A stretch of DNA of 64,000 bases from Phycisphaerae bacterium (GCA_027078365.1 JALWYQ010000045.1:1-64000); one strand, 5' to 3'. Counted from the stretch's first letter, positions 16,172 to 25,642 are shown. Numbers and translations: made by a program. Notes: generated by a model not told the origin, from the sequence alone.

Positions 16172-17074
16172 ATGTTAAAGGCTTTTAAGATATCGAGTTA
16201 TGTTATTCTAGCAGTCAGTATCGTACTAGCTGCCCATATCGGCATTTCTTCTTTCTTTTCCGATAGTAGTGTTAAGAATCTATTAGAGGCTCCCGGTGCG
16301 TATGAGAGGTGCAAAGAAAAGGCTAATCTTTCGCACAGCGATATGACTGCAGGGCAAAATCCTTTGGTCAAGCAGGCGAAAGAGTTTGCGAATAGGATAA
16401 ATCCGCCAGAGGAAGTGAAAAAAGACAAGAAAGCCTCTAAAAAAATCACGCAAAATAGAAAACCAGTCAAAAAAACTAACCTGTACAAGAAGTTTAAGCT
16501 GCTTGGGACGGCTGTTAATACTTCAAATCCTCAAAAGAGTATGGCTCTCATTGATTTACCCGGTACGGGGCAGAAATGGGTATTCCAAGGAGAGACTGTC
16601 AATAGGGTTGTAATTGAAGGTATTTACGAGGATAAGATAGCTATCAAGGAAGGTTCGGCAACAAAAGAGCTCATTCTCGAAGTTTCTGAGAGTAAGGTAA
16701 AGCAACTCTTAAAGGAATCTAAGCCGTTAGAGGTTAAAGCTGATAATAAAGAAAAACTAACGCCTGAAAAAATTGCCAATATGGTGCATGATAAACTCAA
16801 AAATGATGCTGCTGTGGGTAAAGAAGCTGCTACTCATAAAAAGCCAGTGGTTCATAAGAAGCCTGCGACTCATGAAAAAAGAGAGGTTGTTATGACACCG
16901 CAAGAGAGGGCTAAAAAATCAGCAGTGGTACTCAAGGCGTTGGAAAATATATCTAAAGATAAGCAGGGCTCTGATGAGCAGGAGAAGAAACGATTAGAAG
17001 AAGTTGGTGAAATACTAAAAGCGTTTATGCTTTTGGATGAAAAAGGAAAAAGCCCCAGCACTGATAAACAGTAG
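16172..17074 (+). CDS. Inner-membrane protein with a GspC/PilP-like domain
   Basis: The 300-residue product has one N-terminal transmembrane helix (about 9-29) and a periplasmic domain (about 108-172) reading FKLLGTAVNTS, then ALIDLPGTGQKWVFQGETV and later IYEDKIAIKEG. This pattern matches the homology-region domain of type II secretion GspC (and PilP), which links inner-membrane components to the secretin. A basic His/Lys/Pro-rich linker with ATHKKP and VVHKKP repeats (about 220-240) and a charged helix follow. Position beside a pseudopilin gene supports a secretion role. Family assignment is by eye and needs a profile search. Confidence 0.55.
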   Translation: MLKAFKISSYVILAVSIVLAAHIGISSFFSDSSVKNLLEAPGAYERCKEKANLSHSDMTAGQNPLVKQAKEFANRINPPEEVKKDKKASKKITQNRKPVKKTNLYKKFKLLGTAVNTSNPQKSMALIDLPGTGQKWVFQGETVNRVVIEGIYEDKIAIKEGSATKELILEVSESKVKQLLKESKPLEVKADNKEKLTPEKIANMVHDKLKNDAAVGKEAATHKKPVVHKKPATHEKREVVMTPQERAKKSAVVLKALENISKDKQGSDEQEKKRLEEVGEILKAFMLLDEKGKSPSTDKQ

Positions 17075-17082
17075 CTGAGGCT
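17051..17082 (+). terminator. Candidate terminator overlapping the GspC-like gene end
   Basis: AGCCCCAGC pairs with GCTGAGGCT with one mismatch; the loop contains the stop codon. TGATTTTG follows. Weak. Confidence 0.4.
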
Positions 17083-17094
17083 TGATTTTGCTAT

Positions 17095-17574
17095 CTATTT
17101 CTTTTCTTGAGCAGCTTTCTTTTGTAGCTGTTTTAATTTTTCTAATTTTGCAGAGATGTCGCTGTTTTCTGTCTTGGCGTCTGTCGGTTGCTGTTGTGGT
17201 TTAGCTTCAATCTTTGCAGGTGTTTCAGTTGTTTGGGCTTGACTATGCTTGGCTGCTTCAAGAGCATCAATCCTTTTTTGCTGTTCTTTCATTTGTTCCA
17301 TAATTCTGGAAACAACCTCTGCCATCCCTTTTTCTTTCTTTTCATATTCTCTGATGGCTAGATCTCTCTTTGATATTTGAGATTTGAGGTCGGCAATTTC
17401 TTCGTTGAGAGCTTTTTCTTTCTCTTGAAATTCTTGTACTAGCTGCGTTTTTTCAATCTTTAATTGACGAACTCTTTGTGATTCTGTTTGCGATGCCTTG
17501 TTTGCGTCTTGGCATCCTCCTAGCGAGGATAAGATAAATGCAGCGACTAATGGTGCAATGAATTTTGTCTTCAT
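17095..17574 (-). CDS. Coiled-coil lipoprotein
   Basis: The 159-residue product has a lipoprotein signal with lipobox LGGC (cysteine 21). Residues 30-115 are a heptad-rich coiled coil (RQLKIEKTQLVQEFQEKE, then EKKEKGMAEVVSRIMEQMK). The C-terminal third is rich in Gln, Ala and Thr and ends with another short helix and lysines. I cannot assign a family; small coiled-coil lipoproteins often span the periplasm or brace envelope complexes. It has AAGGAA eight bases before its ATG and converges on the GspC-like gene with a 20-base gap, so the shared hairpin may end both transcripts. Confidence 0.65.
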   Translation of the reverse strand: MKTKFIAPLVAAFILSSLGGCQDANKASQTESQRVRQLKIEKTQLVQEFQEKEKALNEEIADLKSQISKRDLAIREYEKKEKGMAEVVSRIMEQMKEQQKRIDALEAAKHSQAQTTETPAKIEAKPQQQPTDAKTENSDISAKLEKLKQLQKKAAQEKK

Positions 17575-17640
17575 ATTAGCATTCCTTCTTATAAATTTAT
17601 AACTTCACATATTCCGTTTAATGCGTGAGCTGATTATATT

Positions 17641-18921
17641 CTATTTTATCGTTGATTCAAGTATGCTTCGAACATCAGAAACTTTTGGTTTTTCGCCTAT
17701 GGCATCGCTTGATATTCCCTTTGCTAACAAAAATGCAGTATCCTGAGTGTGTTTGCCGGTGAATATGCCTTTTGAATATAGCCCTGGGGTTTTCATCATT
17801 GCTTTTAGATTGAATCCCTCATTTGCTACCAGAGTTAGATCTGGGGCGTCATCAATGTATTTGCCAAAGAATATCTCGTCTTTCGTATAGATATCTCTTA
17901 TTACATTTTTGTTGGAGATTTTTAACTTACTAAAGAGGGTTTTTAGTTTAGAGATTATTTTGTCTTTATCGCCTCTGTCAACGTAGCCACGTGGATACTT
18001 GTCAGAATAATTGATGTACACTCTGCCGGGGTCCATAACAAAAGCTATTGTGTCATTACTGATGTTTTCGAGTGATGGATTAGCCCCTGCGGTGAAACTC
18101 AACAAGTTTTCGTCTATTAGGAGGCGGTTCAGATATACATCATAATCCAATCTCTCAAAACCATGATCGCTCATTAACAAGAGCGTGTCTTTATCAGAGA
18201 TTCTTTCTGATATCTCACCGATGACACTGTCTATTTTTCTAAAGTGCTCTAAGAATTTATCGTGGTACTTGTGATTCTTATCTTCGTAGGCTTCGTACAA
18301 AAAGTGCATCAAGCGGTCCGTGCCGGTGAAGACGAGCATAAAGAATTGCCAACTCCTGTTTGCCCAAAGATACCTGTAGCAATCAATCCTTGCCGACAGA
18401 GTTTTATCTAAATCCTCTAAGAATAAATCCATTGATTCATGCGCTTTTGACGAGTCCACATCTAAGCGGTAGTCCATATCCATTAGAGTTGGTATCAATG
18501 AGGAAGGGGAGACGCTCTTATTAATATCTATTGAGACAAAGCCTGAGATATGCACACCGTTTATCTCGTGAGATGGGTAGGTACTTGGGACGTTTATAAT
18601 TACGCTCTCACAATCCCATTGCTGCCAAAATGGCTCTTCCTTTAGGTCATTGAAGTTTGGGAATTTTAGTTGGTAGCTATTTTTGTGTAAATCTGTAAAC
18701 CCAAATATCCCATGCTCGCCTGGGTTTTTCCCTGTGATTGTTGACGACCATGCAACAGATGAAATCTCTGGTATAGTTGATTCGCTCTTTCTAAAGACTC
18801 CGTCGCTTATCAATTTTGCCATATTTGGCATTGTTCCATCTTGAGAAAATTCCTCAATCATATTGTATGGAACGCCGTCGAGACCAATCAATACTATCTT
18901 TTTGTCAGTATCTATTTTCAT
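17641..18921 (-). CDS. Alkaline-phosphatase-superfamily phosphodiesterase/nucleotide pyrophosphatase
   Basis: A 426-residue cytoplasmic-looking member of the type I phosphodiesterase/nucleotide pyrophosphatase group of the alkaline phosphatase superfamily. Metal-binding residues are visible in LIGLDG (residues 12-17) and MSDHGFE (about 245). The nucleophile is presumably a serine in ISSVAWSS, upstream of TGKNPGEHGIFGF. No signal peptide is seen. The gene follows cysN by 74 bases on the same strand, so it may act on a product of sulfate activation, such as APS or PAPS, or on a sulfated or phosphorylated sugar; this is inference from context. The substrate cannot be told from sequence. Confidence 0.75.
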   Translation of the reverse strand: MKIDTDKKIVLIGLDGVPYNMIEEFSQDGTMPNMAKLISDGVFRKSESTIPEISSVAWSSTITGKNPGEHGIFGFTDLHKNSYQLKFPNFNDLKEEPFWQQWDCESVIINVPSTYPSHEINGVHISGFVSIDINKSVSPSSLIPTLMDMDYRLDVDSSKAHESMDLFLEDLDKTLSARIDCYRYLWANRSWQFFMLVFTGTDRLMHFLYEAYEDKNHKYHDKFLEHFRKIDSVIGEISERISDKDTLLLMSDHGFERLDYDVYLNRLLIDENLLSFTAGANPSLENISNDTIAFVMDPGRVYINYSDKYPRGYVDRGDKDKIISKLKTLFSKLKISNKNVIRDIYTKDEIFFGKYIDDAPDLTLVANEGFNLKAMMKTPGLYSKGIFTGKHTQDTAFLLAKGISSDAIGEKPKVSDVRSILESTIK

Positions 18922-18995
18922 GAAATGTTAGTCCAATGTTTTCTAAGTGTTCGCCTGTGATAATACTCGTATTGCCCAGACTAGAACTTCCGCGA

Positions 18996-20234
18996 TTAGT
19001 CAAGTTCTGTTATGATTCCCCCAGCTACAATATTTTCATTGAGAATCATAACAAAACGACCTAGTTCTTGAACTTGGCTGAACTTCTTTATCGCGATTGG
19101 CTTCTTTGTCTTTATTACAACCTCGCCAACCTCAAGGTTTTCAAGCTTGTCTGCATTCTCTTCGAGAAGTTCTAGGCTTGAAGAGTTTATTCGCTTTTCT
19201 ATAACTTCAATTTTGCAACGAATTTCTTGAGTTGCGCAGCGGATTATTAGTTTCTCATCTTGCGAGAAAGGCTTTCTACTCATCCAAAACATGTTTGCTC
19301 TAAAGCGGTCTGTAACGACTGGTTCTGCGCCACTGCGGCAGATGATATCGCCGCGGTCTAAAAACACAGAATCTTGAGTTGTGAATCCAATGCACTCACC
19401 AGAGAGAGCCTCATCTGTATTCTCTAAAAACTTCTCTATCGATTTAATAGCTGTCTCTTGATTGCTAGGTAAAATCTTTATTGCATCCCCAGCCTTAATT
19501 TTTCCAGCCTCAATTCTGCCAACATTGATACGTTTGTCATCAACTTTATATACGTCCTGAACAGGTAAGATTAGGTCCTTCTCGATATTTGCAGGGTTGT
19601 TCTTAAGCTCGTCAAGACTTTGCATAAAAGTGAGCCCGTTATACCAATCCATATTACCACTTCTGTTGGCGATATTATCGCCTTTGATACCCGATATTGG
19701 GATGTAGTGGTTTGGTTTAATATTTATAGAATCCAAGAACTCTTGGATGTCATTACGCACCTTATCGAATCTCTCTTGAGAAAATTCAACTAAGTCCATC
19801 TTATTTATAACCACTATAATTTGGTTTAATCCAAGCATGGATAGCATATATGAGTGGCGTTTTGTTTGTTCTTTAACGCCTTCAACCGCATCCACGATTA
19901 ACACGGCAGCCTCTGCCTGAGATGCGCCGGTAATCATATTTTTTACAAACTCTACATGGCCTGGAGCATCAATTATTACGTAACGTCTCTTCTCGGTTTT
20001 GAAGAAGACTTGTGTCGTATCTATTGTGATACCTTGTTTCCTCTCTTCTTCGAGATGATCGAGGAGGAATGCAAACTCTGTATCTCTGCCATGGGCTTCT
20101 GAAATCTTTTTGACTTCTGCAAGTTTATCTGGAGCTAAAGAGTTTGTATCGTATAACAATCTACCTATAAGAGTCGACTTGCCATGGTCAACATGTCCTA
20201 CAATTACAAAGTTAAGTGGTGTCTGAGTTTTCAT
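18996..20234 (-). CDS. cysN: Sulfate adenylyltransferase GTPase subunit
   Basis: CysN is the GTPase subunit that drives formation of adenosine 5'-phosphosulfate from ATP and sulfate by CysD. The EF-Tu-like G domain shows GHVDHGKS (13-20), DAPGH (89-93) and NKMD (144-147), with EERKQGIT as the switch. The 412-residue length matches the shorter subunits without a fused CysC kinase domain. It lies 49 bases after cysD and shares its promoter. No APS kinase or APS reductase is in the window, so the fate of APS, assimilation or sulfation of polymers, is open. Confidence 0.92.
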   Translation of the reverse strand: MKTQTPLNFVIVGHVDHGKSTLIGRLLYDTNSLAPDKLAEVKKISEAHGRDTEFAFLLDHLEEERKQGITIDTTQVFFKTEKRRYVIIDAPGHVEFVKNMITGASQAEAAVLIVDAVEGVKEQTKRHSYMLSMLGLNQIIVVINKMDLVEFSQERFDKVRNDIQEFLDSINIKPNHYIPISGIKGDNIANRSGNMDWYNGLTFMQSLDELKNNPANIEKDLILPVQDVYKVDDKRINVGRIEAGKIKAGDAIKILPSNQETAIKSIEKFLENTDEALSGECIGFTTQDSVFLDRGDIICRSGAEPVVTDRFRANMFWMSRKPFSQDEKLIIRCATQEIRCKIEVIEKRINSSSLELLEENADKLENLEVGEVVIKTKKPIAIKKFSQVQELGRFVMILNENIVAGGIITELD

Positions 20235-20283
20235 ATTACCCTAATTACTATTGAGATTGATAAGTTCATTGTTAGCTAATTGA

Positions 20284-21096
20284 TTACATATATCCGAGCG
20301 AACGCAGTTTTTGCATCATATAGTCGTCTTCTTTGTCTTGAGCACGGCCGCTACGCTCTGATATCTGTGTGGTCTTTAGCTCTTGAACAATCTTATCGAT
20401 TGTATCGGCATCCGATTCGACAGGTCCGCAACAACATTCGCAACCAATACTTCTAAAGCGTTTCCCATTTTTTGCAAAATATAGCTCTGGAATAGGGATA
20501 TTTTCGCGTTTTACATAGTCCCAGATATCTACTTCTATCCAGCCTAGCAATGGGTGTACGCGCAGATGTTCTTCTTCGGTTGCTTTAGTTTTGTATTGAT
20601 CCCACAGTTCAGGAGGTTGGTCTTTATAATCCCACTCAAAATCCTCATCTCTTGGAGAGAATACTCGCTCCTTCGCTCTAATTCCATGCTCATCTCGCCT
20701 GATACCAAGAAGTAGCGCCTTAAATTTCTCTCGTGCAATGGCTTGCTTGAGGGCTATAGTTTTAAGTTGGTTGCAGCATTCAAACTTGCTCTTATCCGGC
20801 CCCATACCATTTGCAACTGCATCTTCATTTCTTGCAACTATAAGATTGAGCCCCCATTCTTTAGCGTACTTGTCGCGAAAATCGTATATTTCTTTAAATT
20901 TGTATGTTGTATCAATGTGGAGGATTGGGAAGGGAATCTTGCCAAAAAAGGCTTTACGCACAAGCCACATTAATGTAGTGGAGTCCTTGCCAATAGACCA
21001 CAGCAATGCGATATTTCTAAATTGACTATAAGCTTCTCGTATAATAAAGATGCTTTGATTCTCAAGTTTGTCTAGGTGATCGAGTGATCGAGACAT
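20284..21096 (-). CDS. cysD: Sulfate adenylyltransferase catalytic subunit
   Basis: The adenylyl-transferring subunit of ATP sulfurylase, an alpha-hydrolase-fold (PP-loop) protein with the motif SIGKDST at 34-40. Further family marks are LHIDTTYKF, the segment GIRRDEHGIRAKERVFSPRD, and the C-terminal RSIGCECCCGPVESDADT. At 270 residues it is about 30 residues shorter than the E. coli subunit, mainly at the N-terminus. It is first in the cysD-cysN-phosphodiesterase run, with a promoter at 21142-21170. Confidence 0.92.
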   Translation of the reverse strand: MSRSLDHLDKLENQSIFIIREAYSQFRNIALLWSIGKDSTTLMWLVRKAFFGKIPFPILHIDTTYKFKEIYDFRDKYAKEWGLNLIVARNEDAVANGMGPDKSKFECCNQLKTIALKQAIAREKFKALLLGIRRDEHGIRAKERVFSPRDEDFEWDYKDQPPELWDQYKTKATEEEHLRVHPLLGWIEVDIWDYVKRENIPIPELYFAKNGKRFRSIGCECCCGPVESDADTIDKIVQELKTTQISERSGRAQDKEDDYMMQKLRSLGYM

Positions 21097-21141
21097 ATTC
21101 TAAATACCCCAAAAAAAGATTAAACATGCATTAAGACGCCC

Positions 21142-21170
21142 ATTATAAGTAAAAGAAAGCACTATTCCAA
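21142..21170 (-). promoter_or_regulatory. Promoter for cysD-cysN
   Basis: On the minus strand: TTGGAA, 17 bases, then consensus TATAAT. The start of transcription would lie about 40 bases before the cysD ATG. Confidence 0.6.
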
Positions 21171-21320
21171 GAGATATATCGTTTTATACTGACAGGTGCG
21201 TAACGTATATCAGCGTTATTTTGATATAAAAAGAAGGGGATTTCTAACAGAAAGTCGTGACTAGATGAGGTTAGTTGTTTCAGTCTTAGCGTCAGGTAGA
21301 ATTTGTTGGTCTATAAAAAA

Positions 21321-21387
21321 CAAGGCCAAGGGCAGAAACCCAAGAACTTTATTCCAAGAGAGTTCTTGAGGGATACCCTTGACCTTG
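21321..21387 (-). terminator. Long terminator hairpin after the 432-residue secreted protein gene
   Basis: The arms CAAGG(C)CAAGGG and CCCTTG(A)CCTTG enclose a second stem CAAGAACT/AGTTCTTG. Read on the minus strand the hairpin is followed by TTTTTTAT. Confidence 0.72.
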
Positions 21388-21406
21388 AATGAAAAGAAAA
21401 TAAGAT

Positions 21407-22705
21407 TTACATTGGCGCATCCGTTACCATAATATCAAAGCTTCCCTCATCAGGGTAAGAACCGCTATATCCGGCAACGCGGATATAAATCTTCTCCCCC
21501 GGAGGGACTTCTATTCCGTATAGGCCCTTGTAGCTATCAGTATTTGAAATACAGTCTATCTCATATCCATCGCAGGCAGTCCATATCGATAGAGAAGTAT
21601 CAAGTGTTGCATCTAGCAAATCGAGAGTCACACTTACATAAACTGTTGAACTGTCGTAGTTTACGAAATAATACCACACATCTTTGCCGTCGCTTCCTTC
21701 TGAGCAAATATCCATAGGAGCTCCGGTAGCATTTTCATTGGTTCCACTTATGGCTTGATTTAGTTCAATTTCAATAGCGTCTGCGCAGTCGTCATTGTCA
21801 GGTGTATTCTGCCAGAGCCAAGCGCTGGCAAACATTGCCAAATCAGCCAAATCGACTATGCCGTTTTTGTCGAAATCGGCCATGCTAGGTTCAAATGGAG
21901 GTATTGCGCTACCGGTTATGGTAAGTGCAATCTCTGCTTCTGCGTCAGCATAGCCTTGATCGCCATTATTTTGTGCGGTACAGCGTGCATGAGAGAGTAT
22001 ATGAATTCCGATTACATCACCAATTTGTGCAAGAAACGTTGTGGTTTCTTGATAGGTTCCACCCTCGACTTTCTTGCTGATTGAATAAACGATTTCTTCT
22101 GGTTGAGGATCGTCTAAGTCTGCGCAGTTTTTGGTGATTAGTATTGGCCCTGCGTGGCCAGGGCTGTCATCAGGGCCCTGTATCATTGCTTCAGCTAGGG
22201 CAGCGCCCTGCGACTCAAACGAGACTTCAGCGTTAAAGGTCAAGCTTACTTCTACCCAATCACCATTCGCTTCTCCTTCGTCTGGCATAATCGTATAGAA
22301 GTTTCCAGTTGCAAACCCCGGAGAAACAGTCTGTGCGTTTGTCCAAGCGTCTGCTTCAATGCCCCCTTCATTGTCAATCATCGCATTGGAACTAGATTCG
22401 ATATACATGTACACTTCTGCGTTATGATCTCCAGATTCGCTATCATCTATTTCAAATTCTAGGTAGCTCTCACTGTGAGAGGCTATTGTTCCATTTGGAT
22501 CGGAGGCTTCATTGTCTGAAATTGCACTGTTAAAGTTCGCGTCCCAATTGTCATGTCTATCTGATAGCGGTTCCATAAAGTCAGAGCTGATAGTTGCGTC
22601 AGAATTGCAGTATGTCATTTCGTGATTTGCTTCAAAATGCGCTGCGTTTGCATTCGTTAGGCAAAACATTGCCAGAAAGATTCCCATTACGATACAAAAT
22701 CTCAT
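21407..22705 (-). CDS. Secreted protein with a dockerin-like segment
   Basis: I set the start at 22705 because AGAAAGGA lies eight bases upstream of that ATG; an earlier in-frame start at 22726 would lie upstream of the site. The 432-residue product has a signal peptide (FCIVMGIFLAMFCLTNANA), a beta-rich N-terminal half, and near residue 273-290 the dockerin-like DFDKNGIVDLADLAMFASAW. After it comes a C-terminal domain (DDCADAIEIELNQAISGTN, later GEKIYIRVAGYSG) typical of planctomycete and bacteroidete secreted proteins and similar to pre-peptidase C-terminal domains. Function is unknown. The neighbouring gene upstream has a similar tail, so both may be exported together. Confidence 0.7.
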   Translation of the reverse strand: MRFCIVMGIFLAMFCLTNANAAHFEANHEMTYCNSDATISSDFMEPLSDRHDNWDANFNSAISDNEASDPNGTIASHSESYLEFEIDDSESGDHNAEVYMYIESSSNAMIDNEGGIEADAWTNAQTVSPGFATGNFYTIMPDEGEANGDWVEVSLTFNAEVSFESQGAALAEAMIQGPDDSPGHAGPILITKNCADLDDPQPEEIVYSISKKVEGGTYQETTTFLAQIGDVIGIHILSHARCTAQNNGDQGYADAEAEIALTITGSAIPPFEPSMADFDKNGIVDLADLAMFASAWLWQNTPDNDDCADAIEIELNQAISGTNENATGAPMDICSEGSDGKDVWYYFVNYDSSTVYVSVTLDLLDATLDTSLSIWTACDGYEIDCISNTDSYKGLYGIEVPPGEKIYIRVAGYSGSYPDEGSFDIMVTDAPM

Positions 22706-22729
22706 TTCTCTATCCTTTCTAAACAAAAC

Positions 22730-22777
22730 TAGCCGCCGCCACGTTAAAAGATTAAATACTCAACATGGTGGCGGCTA
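22730..22777 (-). terminator. Hairpin between the two dockerin-like genes
   Basis: TAGCCGCCGCCA pairs with TGGTGGCGGCTA (12 bp, one G-T pair) with a 20-base AT-rich loop; GTTTTGTTT follows on the minus strand. A second short palindrome, ACAGAGCC-T-GGCTCTGT at 22791-22807, lies between it and the stop codon. Confidence 0.75.
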
Positions 22778-22815
22778 TTATCTAAATTCAACAGAGCCTG
22801 GCTCTGTCCTAACCT

Positions 22816-25188
22816 CTATGGTGTTGATTCTAGCCATTGATCTGCAAGGATTGCAAAATCGGCTAGATTGACAATACAATCTTTATTCAAGTCAGCCGCA
22901 AGTCCCGGGCATTTAGGTTCATTGGTAGTTAATTCAAATGCCAAATCAAACCACTCCCCATCTGGGTATATGCTTGGGTCTGGTAGAACTAATGGATACC
23001 AACCTTCAACCGTTGTGATATGTCCGCCACTTCCAGGCATAGATGCTATATCCCAAGGTGGCGTTGCTTGATCTAGGCTGGTTATTACGACGGCAGGATC
23101 CGGTGCTTTTGTGCTGTCGTAAGGCTTGCTCTTCCAGCCCCAAGGATATCTGATTTCTTCTAGCGGTGTATTTTCGTAAACTGCAGCAATGGAGAACCAG
23201 TATACATTTGGTTGCCCTTCTTCCATTGGCTCTTGGTAGAACCAATCATCTTGACTTAACAATTGATTAAACTGGAAGCATGCCTCGTCTTGCTGCGCTT
23301 CACCAAATAATTGTTGATTGTAATCTCCGTAGTATTTGCCACGAGGATCTTGGTCGTAACCAGCAAAGTTCCATACCCATTTGTCGCATTTATGTCTCCA
23401 GAGCAATTGCTTTGGATGACTTGGTGAATTCTCACCCGCCGGAACATCTTTCCAGATGGCCATAATAAAGTAGTCTGGAACTCGTGGAGGCAAGTTTGGC
23501 TGAGACCACCCAATGAAAGAGCCCCACCAGTGAACGTCGGTTATTGGGCGATTATCATAGCATTTCCAGTCGTCTGCTGCCCAAGTAAAGCTTATTCCAT
23601 TGTCGTAGTTGTAAGGGAATATACTTCTGACATCCCAGCCATAGATCAAGTTTGCTGTTGGGTCCACAACTTCTGGAGGCTGAGAGAATTTGACATAATT
23701 GCCTTTGTAGGCAGTCGTCTTTGGTCTCACTGAGAGTTTATGCCAATAATTCCAAAGCGCAGCGGTCGTGGTGCCGGGAGCAGGGACTCCTTGCGATGCA
23801 ACCCAATTGCCATTCTCATCAGCGATGATAAACTGGACAGTTGTTAGGTTGAAGGCTGGATTATTTGCGTAACCAGTGGCCACTGGAGTTGCTGCGTTTA
23901 ATCCTGTCATGGTTGTGTCAATAGTGATTGTTGTTGGAACATTGCTTGGTAGAGCTCCCCCAGCTCCGCAGCTCCAGTGCCATGAGCGAATATTACCATT
24001 GGCGTCTTGCATTCCAAGTGAGATGTTTGTTATGCCAGCTGGCGGTGTTGCGGTAACAGTAATGATACTGTTTGACAAATCTGGATCTAGGCCATAATCA
24101 AACTTCCAAGCGCTAGCGTATTCGCCGTCTGGGTCTTGTTCGTCCGCCCATCGCATTACTAATCCAGCATCGTCTGGATCGTCTGCGGTAGGGTCGTTAT
24201 CACCAGGGAAAACGGTTAACTCTGGAGGCAAGAACTCCGTTGAAGGAGGGTATGGTTCGCCTTCTTCTAAGAACTCTGCCCATTGAGTTGCGTATCCCCA
24301 ATCAGAATCATTCCACTCTGCTGGTGCCATTGGTATTATGTTGACTTTTGGCCAAGCTGCATCTAGAAGTACTTGCCATTGCTCTTCATTGCTAATTAAG
24401 AAGCCTGCTTTGCAGGTATCCGCTTCACCCAAGAGAACTTGAGTTTGTGATGGTGTTGCTAGAACGTGATCTCCATTTACCAGCTCAAACGATGCCTCGT
24501 CCATAGTGATAATAGATTCCTCTGCATCATCTTCAGGAATATCTACATCGAAGAATATGTCAAAGAACGACTCTGCAGGGAATTCAGGGAGATCCTTAGG
24601 TGGGTCGAAATGTGCGTTAACTTCTAGCTTCCCAGGTACTGGCATGCTCCAACTATCGATTACTACATCGGGAGCAACTGGAATAACATTGACGACATTT
24701 ATGAGCGGATTGTTAAACATAAAGTTAATTTGCCCGTTGGCGACCGGTGCTGGAAGCGGATTATTGGCCTGTATTGTTACCCGCGCAGGGTCTAGGCTAG
24801 AATTTGTCCAGTGAGCAGGCATGGTGGCAACATCAATGGCAGGAGCGACTGTAAATGCAGTTTTGATATACACGCTCTTGTACTCAATATTGCTATATGC
24901 AGTCCAGCTTAGTTTTCCGTAAGCTGTCATACTTGGATTGTTCGCCGAGATTTTCATCGAGTAGCCAACCATATTTGCTGGCCATGATACAGAAAAACTT
25001 CCAAAATTATCAGCTACTACCGTTACACTTGCAATTCCGCCGCCGGGGGCAGTTGCAGTAACGCTAACCTGTGCATGCGGAACGGCAACTGTAGTTCCGT
25101 CGTAGTACACTGTTCCTGATAGCGAGTATCCCATACAGGATGCTACAAGGAACAGCGACGCAATCGAGATAAACAACGCTTTTCTCAT
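22816..25188 (-). CDS. Large secreted protein: carboxypeptidase-regulatory-like N-terminus, dockerin-like tail
   Basis: A 790-residue exported protein. Residues 1-20 are a signal peptide; about 21-115 form a carboxypeptidase-regulatory-like beta-sandwich (SLSGTVYYDGTTVAVPHAQV, VVADNFGSFSVSWPAN). The long middle has Trp- and Pro-rich stretches (VHWWGSFIGWSQPNLPPRVP) that I do not recognise; DUF-type planctomycete proteins with such text are common. The C-terminus (about 760-787) is a dockerin-like ADLNKDCIVNLADFAILADQW. RBS AGGAG lies eight bases before the ATG. The transcript has a long, foldable leader (25220-25430). A role in binding or degrading a polymer is inference only. Confidence 0.68.
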   Translation of the reverse strand: MRKALFISIASLFLVASCMGYSLSGTVYYDGTTVAVPHAQVSVTATAPGGGIASVTVVADNFGSFSVSWPANMVGYSMKISANNPSMTAYGKLSWTAYSNIEYKSVYIKTAFTVAPAIDVATMPAHWTNSSLDPARVTIQANNPLPAPVANGQINFMFNNPLINVVNVIPVAPDVVIDSWSMPVPGKLEVNAHFDPPKDLPEFPAESFFDIFFDVDIPEDDAEESIITMDEASFELVNGDHVLATPSQTQVLLGEADTCKAGFLISNEEQWQVLLDAAWPKVNIIPMAPAEWNDSDWGYATQWAEFLEEGEPYPPSTEFLPPELTVFPGDNDPTADDPDDAGLVMRWADEQDPDGEYASAWKFDYGLDPDLSNSIITVTATPPAGITNISLGMQDANGNIRSWHWSCGAGGALPSNVPTTITIDTTMTGLNAATPVATGYANNPAFNLTTVQFIIADENGNWVASQGVPAPGTTTAALWNYWHKLSVRPKTTAYKGNYVKFSQPPEVVDPTANLIYGWDVRSIFPYNYDNGISFTWAADDWKCYDNRPITDVHWWGSFIGWSQPNLPPRVPDYFIMAIWKDVPAGENSPSHPKQLLWRHKCDKWVWNFAGYDQDPRGKYYGDYNQQLFGEAQQDEACFQFNQLLSQDDWFYQEPMEEGQPNVYWFSIAAVYENTPLEEIRYPWGWKSKPYDSTKAPDPAVVITSLDQATPPWDIASMPGSGGHITTVEGWYPLVLPDPSIYPDGEWFDLAFELTTNEPKCPGLAADLNKDCIVNLADFAILADQWLESTP

Positions 25189-25642
25189 TTTCCATATCTC
25201 CTAAAAAGTGTTAATTTTCACTTTGGGCATAGAAAGCCCACGAGAAGAGAAAATGCATATCTCTAGCATCTCTGTAGCATCGTATGATATTTTGATCTGC
25301 GGTATCTTCGTCCTAAGTCTTGTAGATACACAATCTCCCCAATTTGTGCAGGACTAAAAGCCTCGCACCGCACTCGAGTTAATGGCTTTCTCCCAAGGCC
25401 ATGTTTTTAACCGAGCCGCTTTTATTGTATATCACGGATTCAGAAAAGTAACACCAATTTTTCCAAGTAGTGTTAACAATCTATGCTCTTGTCTTAGTGA
25501 TGTTGTGTAAGTCTATTTCTAGTAAGATGTTACAGGCATTGAGATCTGCCTTAAGTGGCGAGAAATTACTTGCAAATTTACATTACAACCCCAATAGGGT
25601 TACTCTTTATTGCCGATGCGCAGATACGTGTATTTTGAGTAT
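25189..25642. other. Intergenic region with a structured leader RNA
   Basis: The 454-base gap between the UDP-sugar pyrophosphorylase gene and the 790-residue protein gene holds, on the minus strand, a possible promoter (TTACTT near 25449-25454, TACAAT near 25427-25432) and the foldable leader described separately. From 25460 to 25642 I see no structure. Confidence 0.45.
25270..25425 (-). ncRNA. Candidate structured 5' leader (cis-regulatory RNA)
   Basis: On the minus strand, GCGG near 25423 can pair with CCGC near 25302. Inside it lie two arms: CTCGGTTA/TAACTCGAG capped by ATGGC/GCCAT, and GTCCT/AGGAC enclosing CACAA/TTGTG. This gives a possible three-way junction about 120 bases before the start codon. 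I do not recognise it as a known riboswitch. Hand folding only. Confidence 0.4.

Larger units (their letters stand above)
21097..21406. other. Intergenic region with cysD promoter and a large hairpin
   Basis: This 310-base gap holds the cysD promoter (21142-21170) and a long terminator hairpin (21321-21387) for the dockerin-like gene upstream on the same strand. Between them, 21171-21320, I see nothing I can name. Confidence 0.6.
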
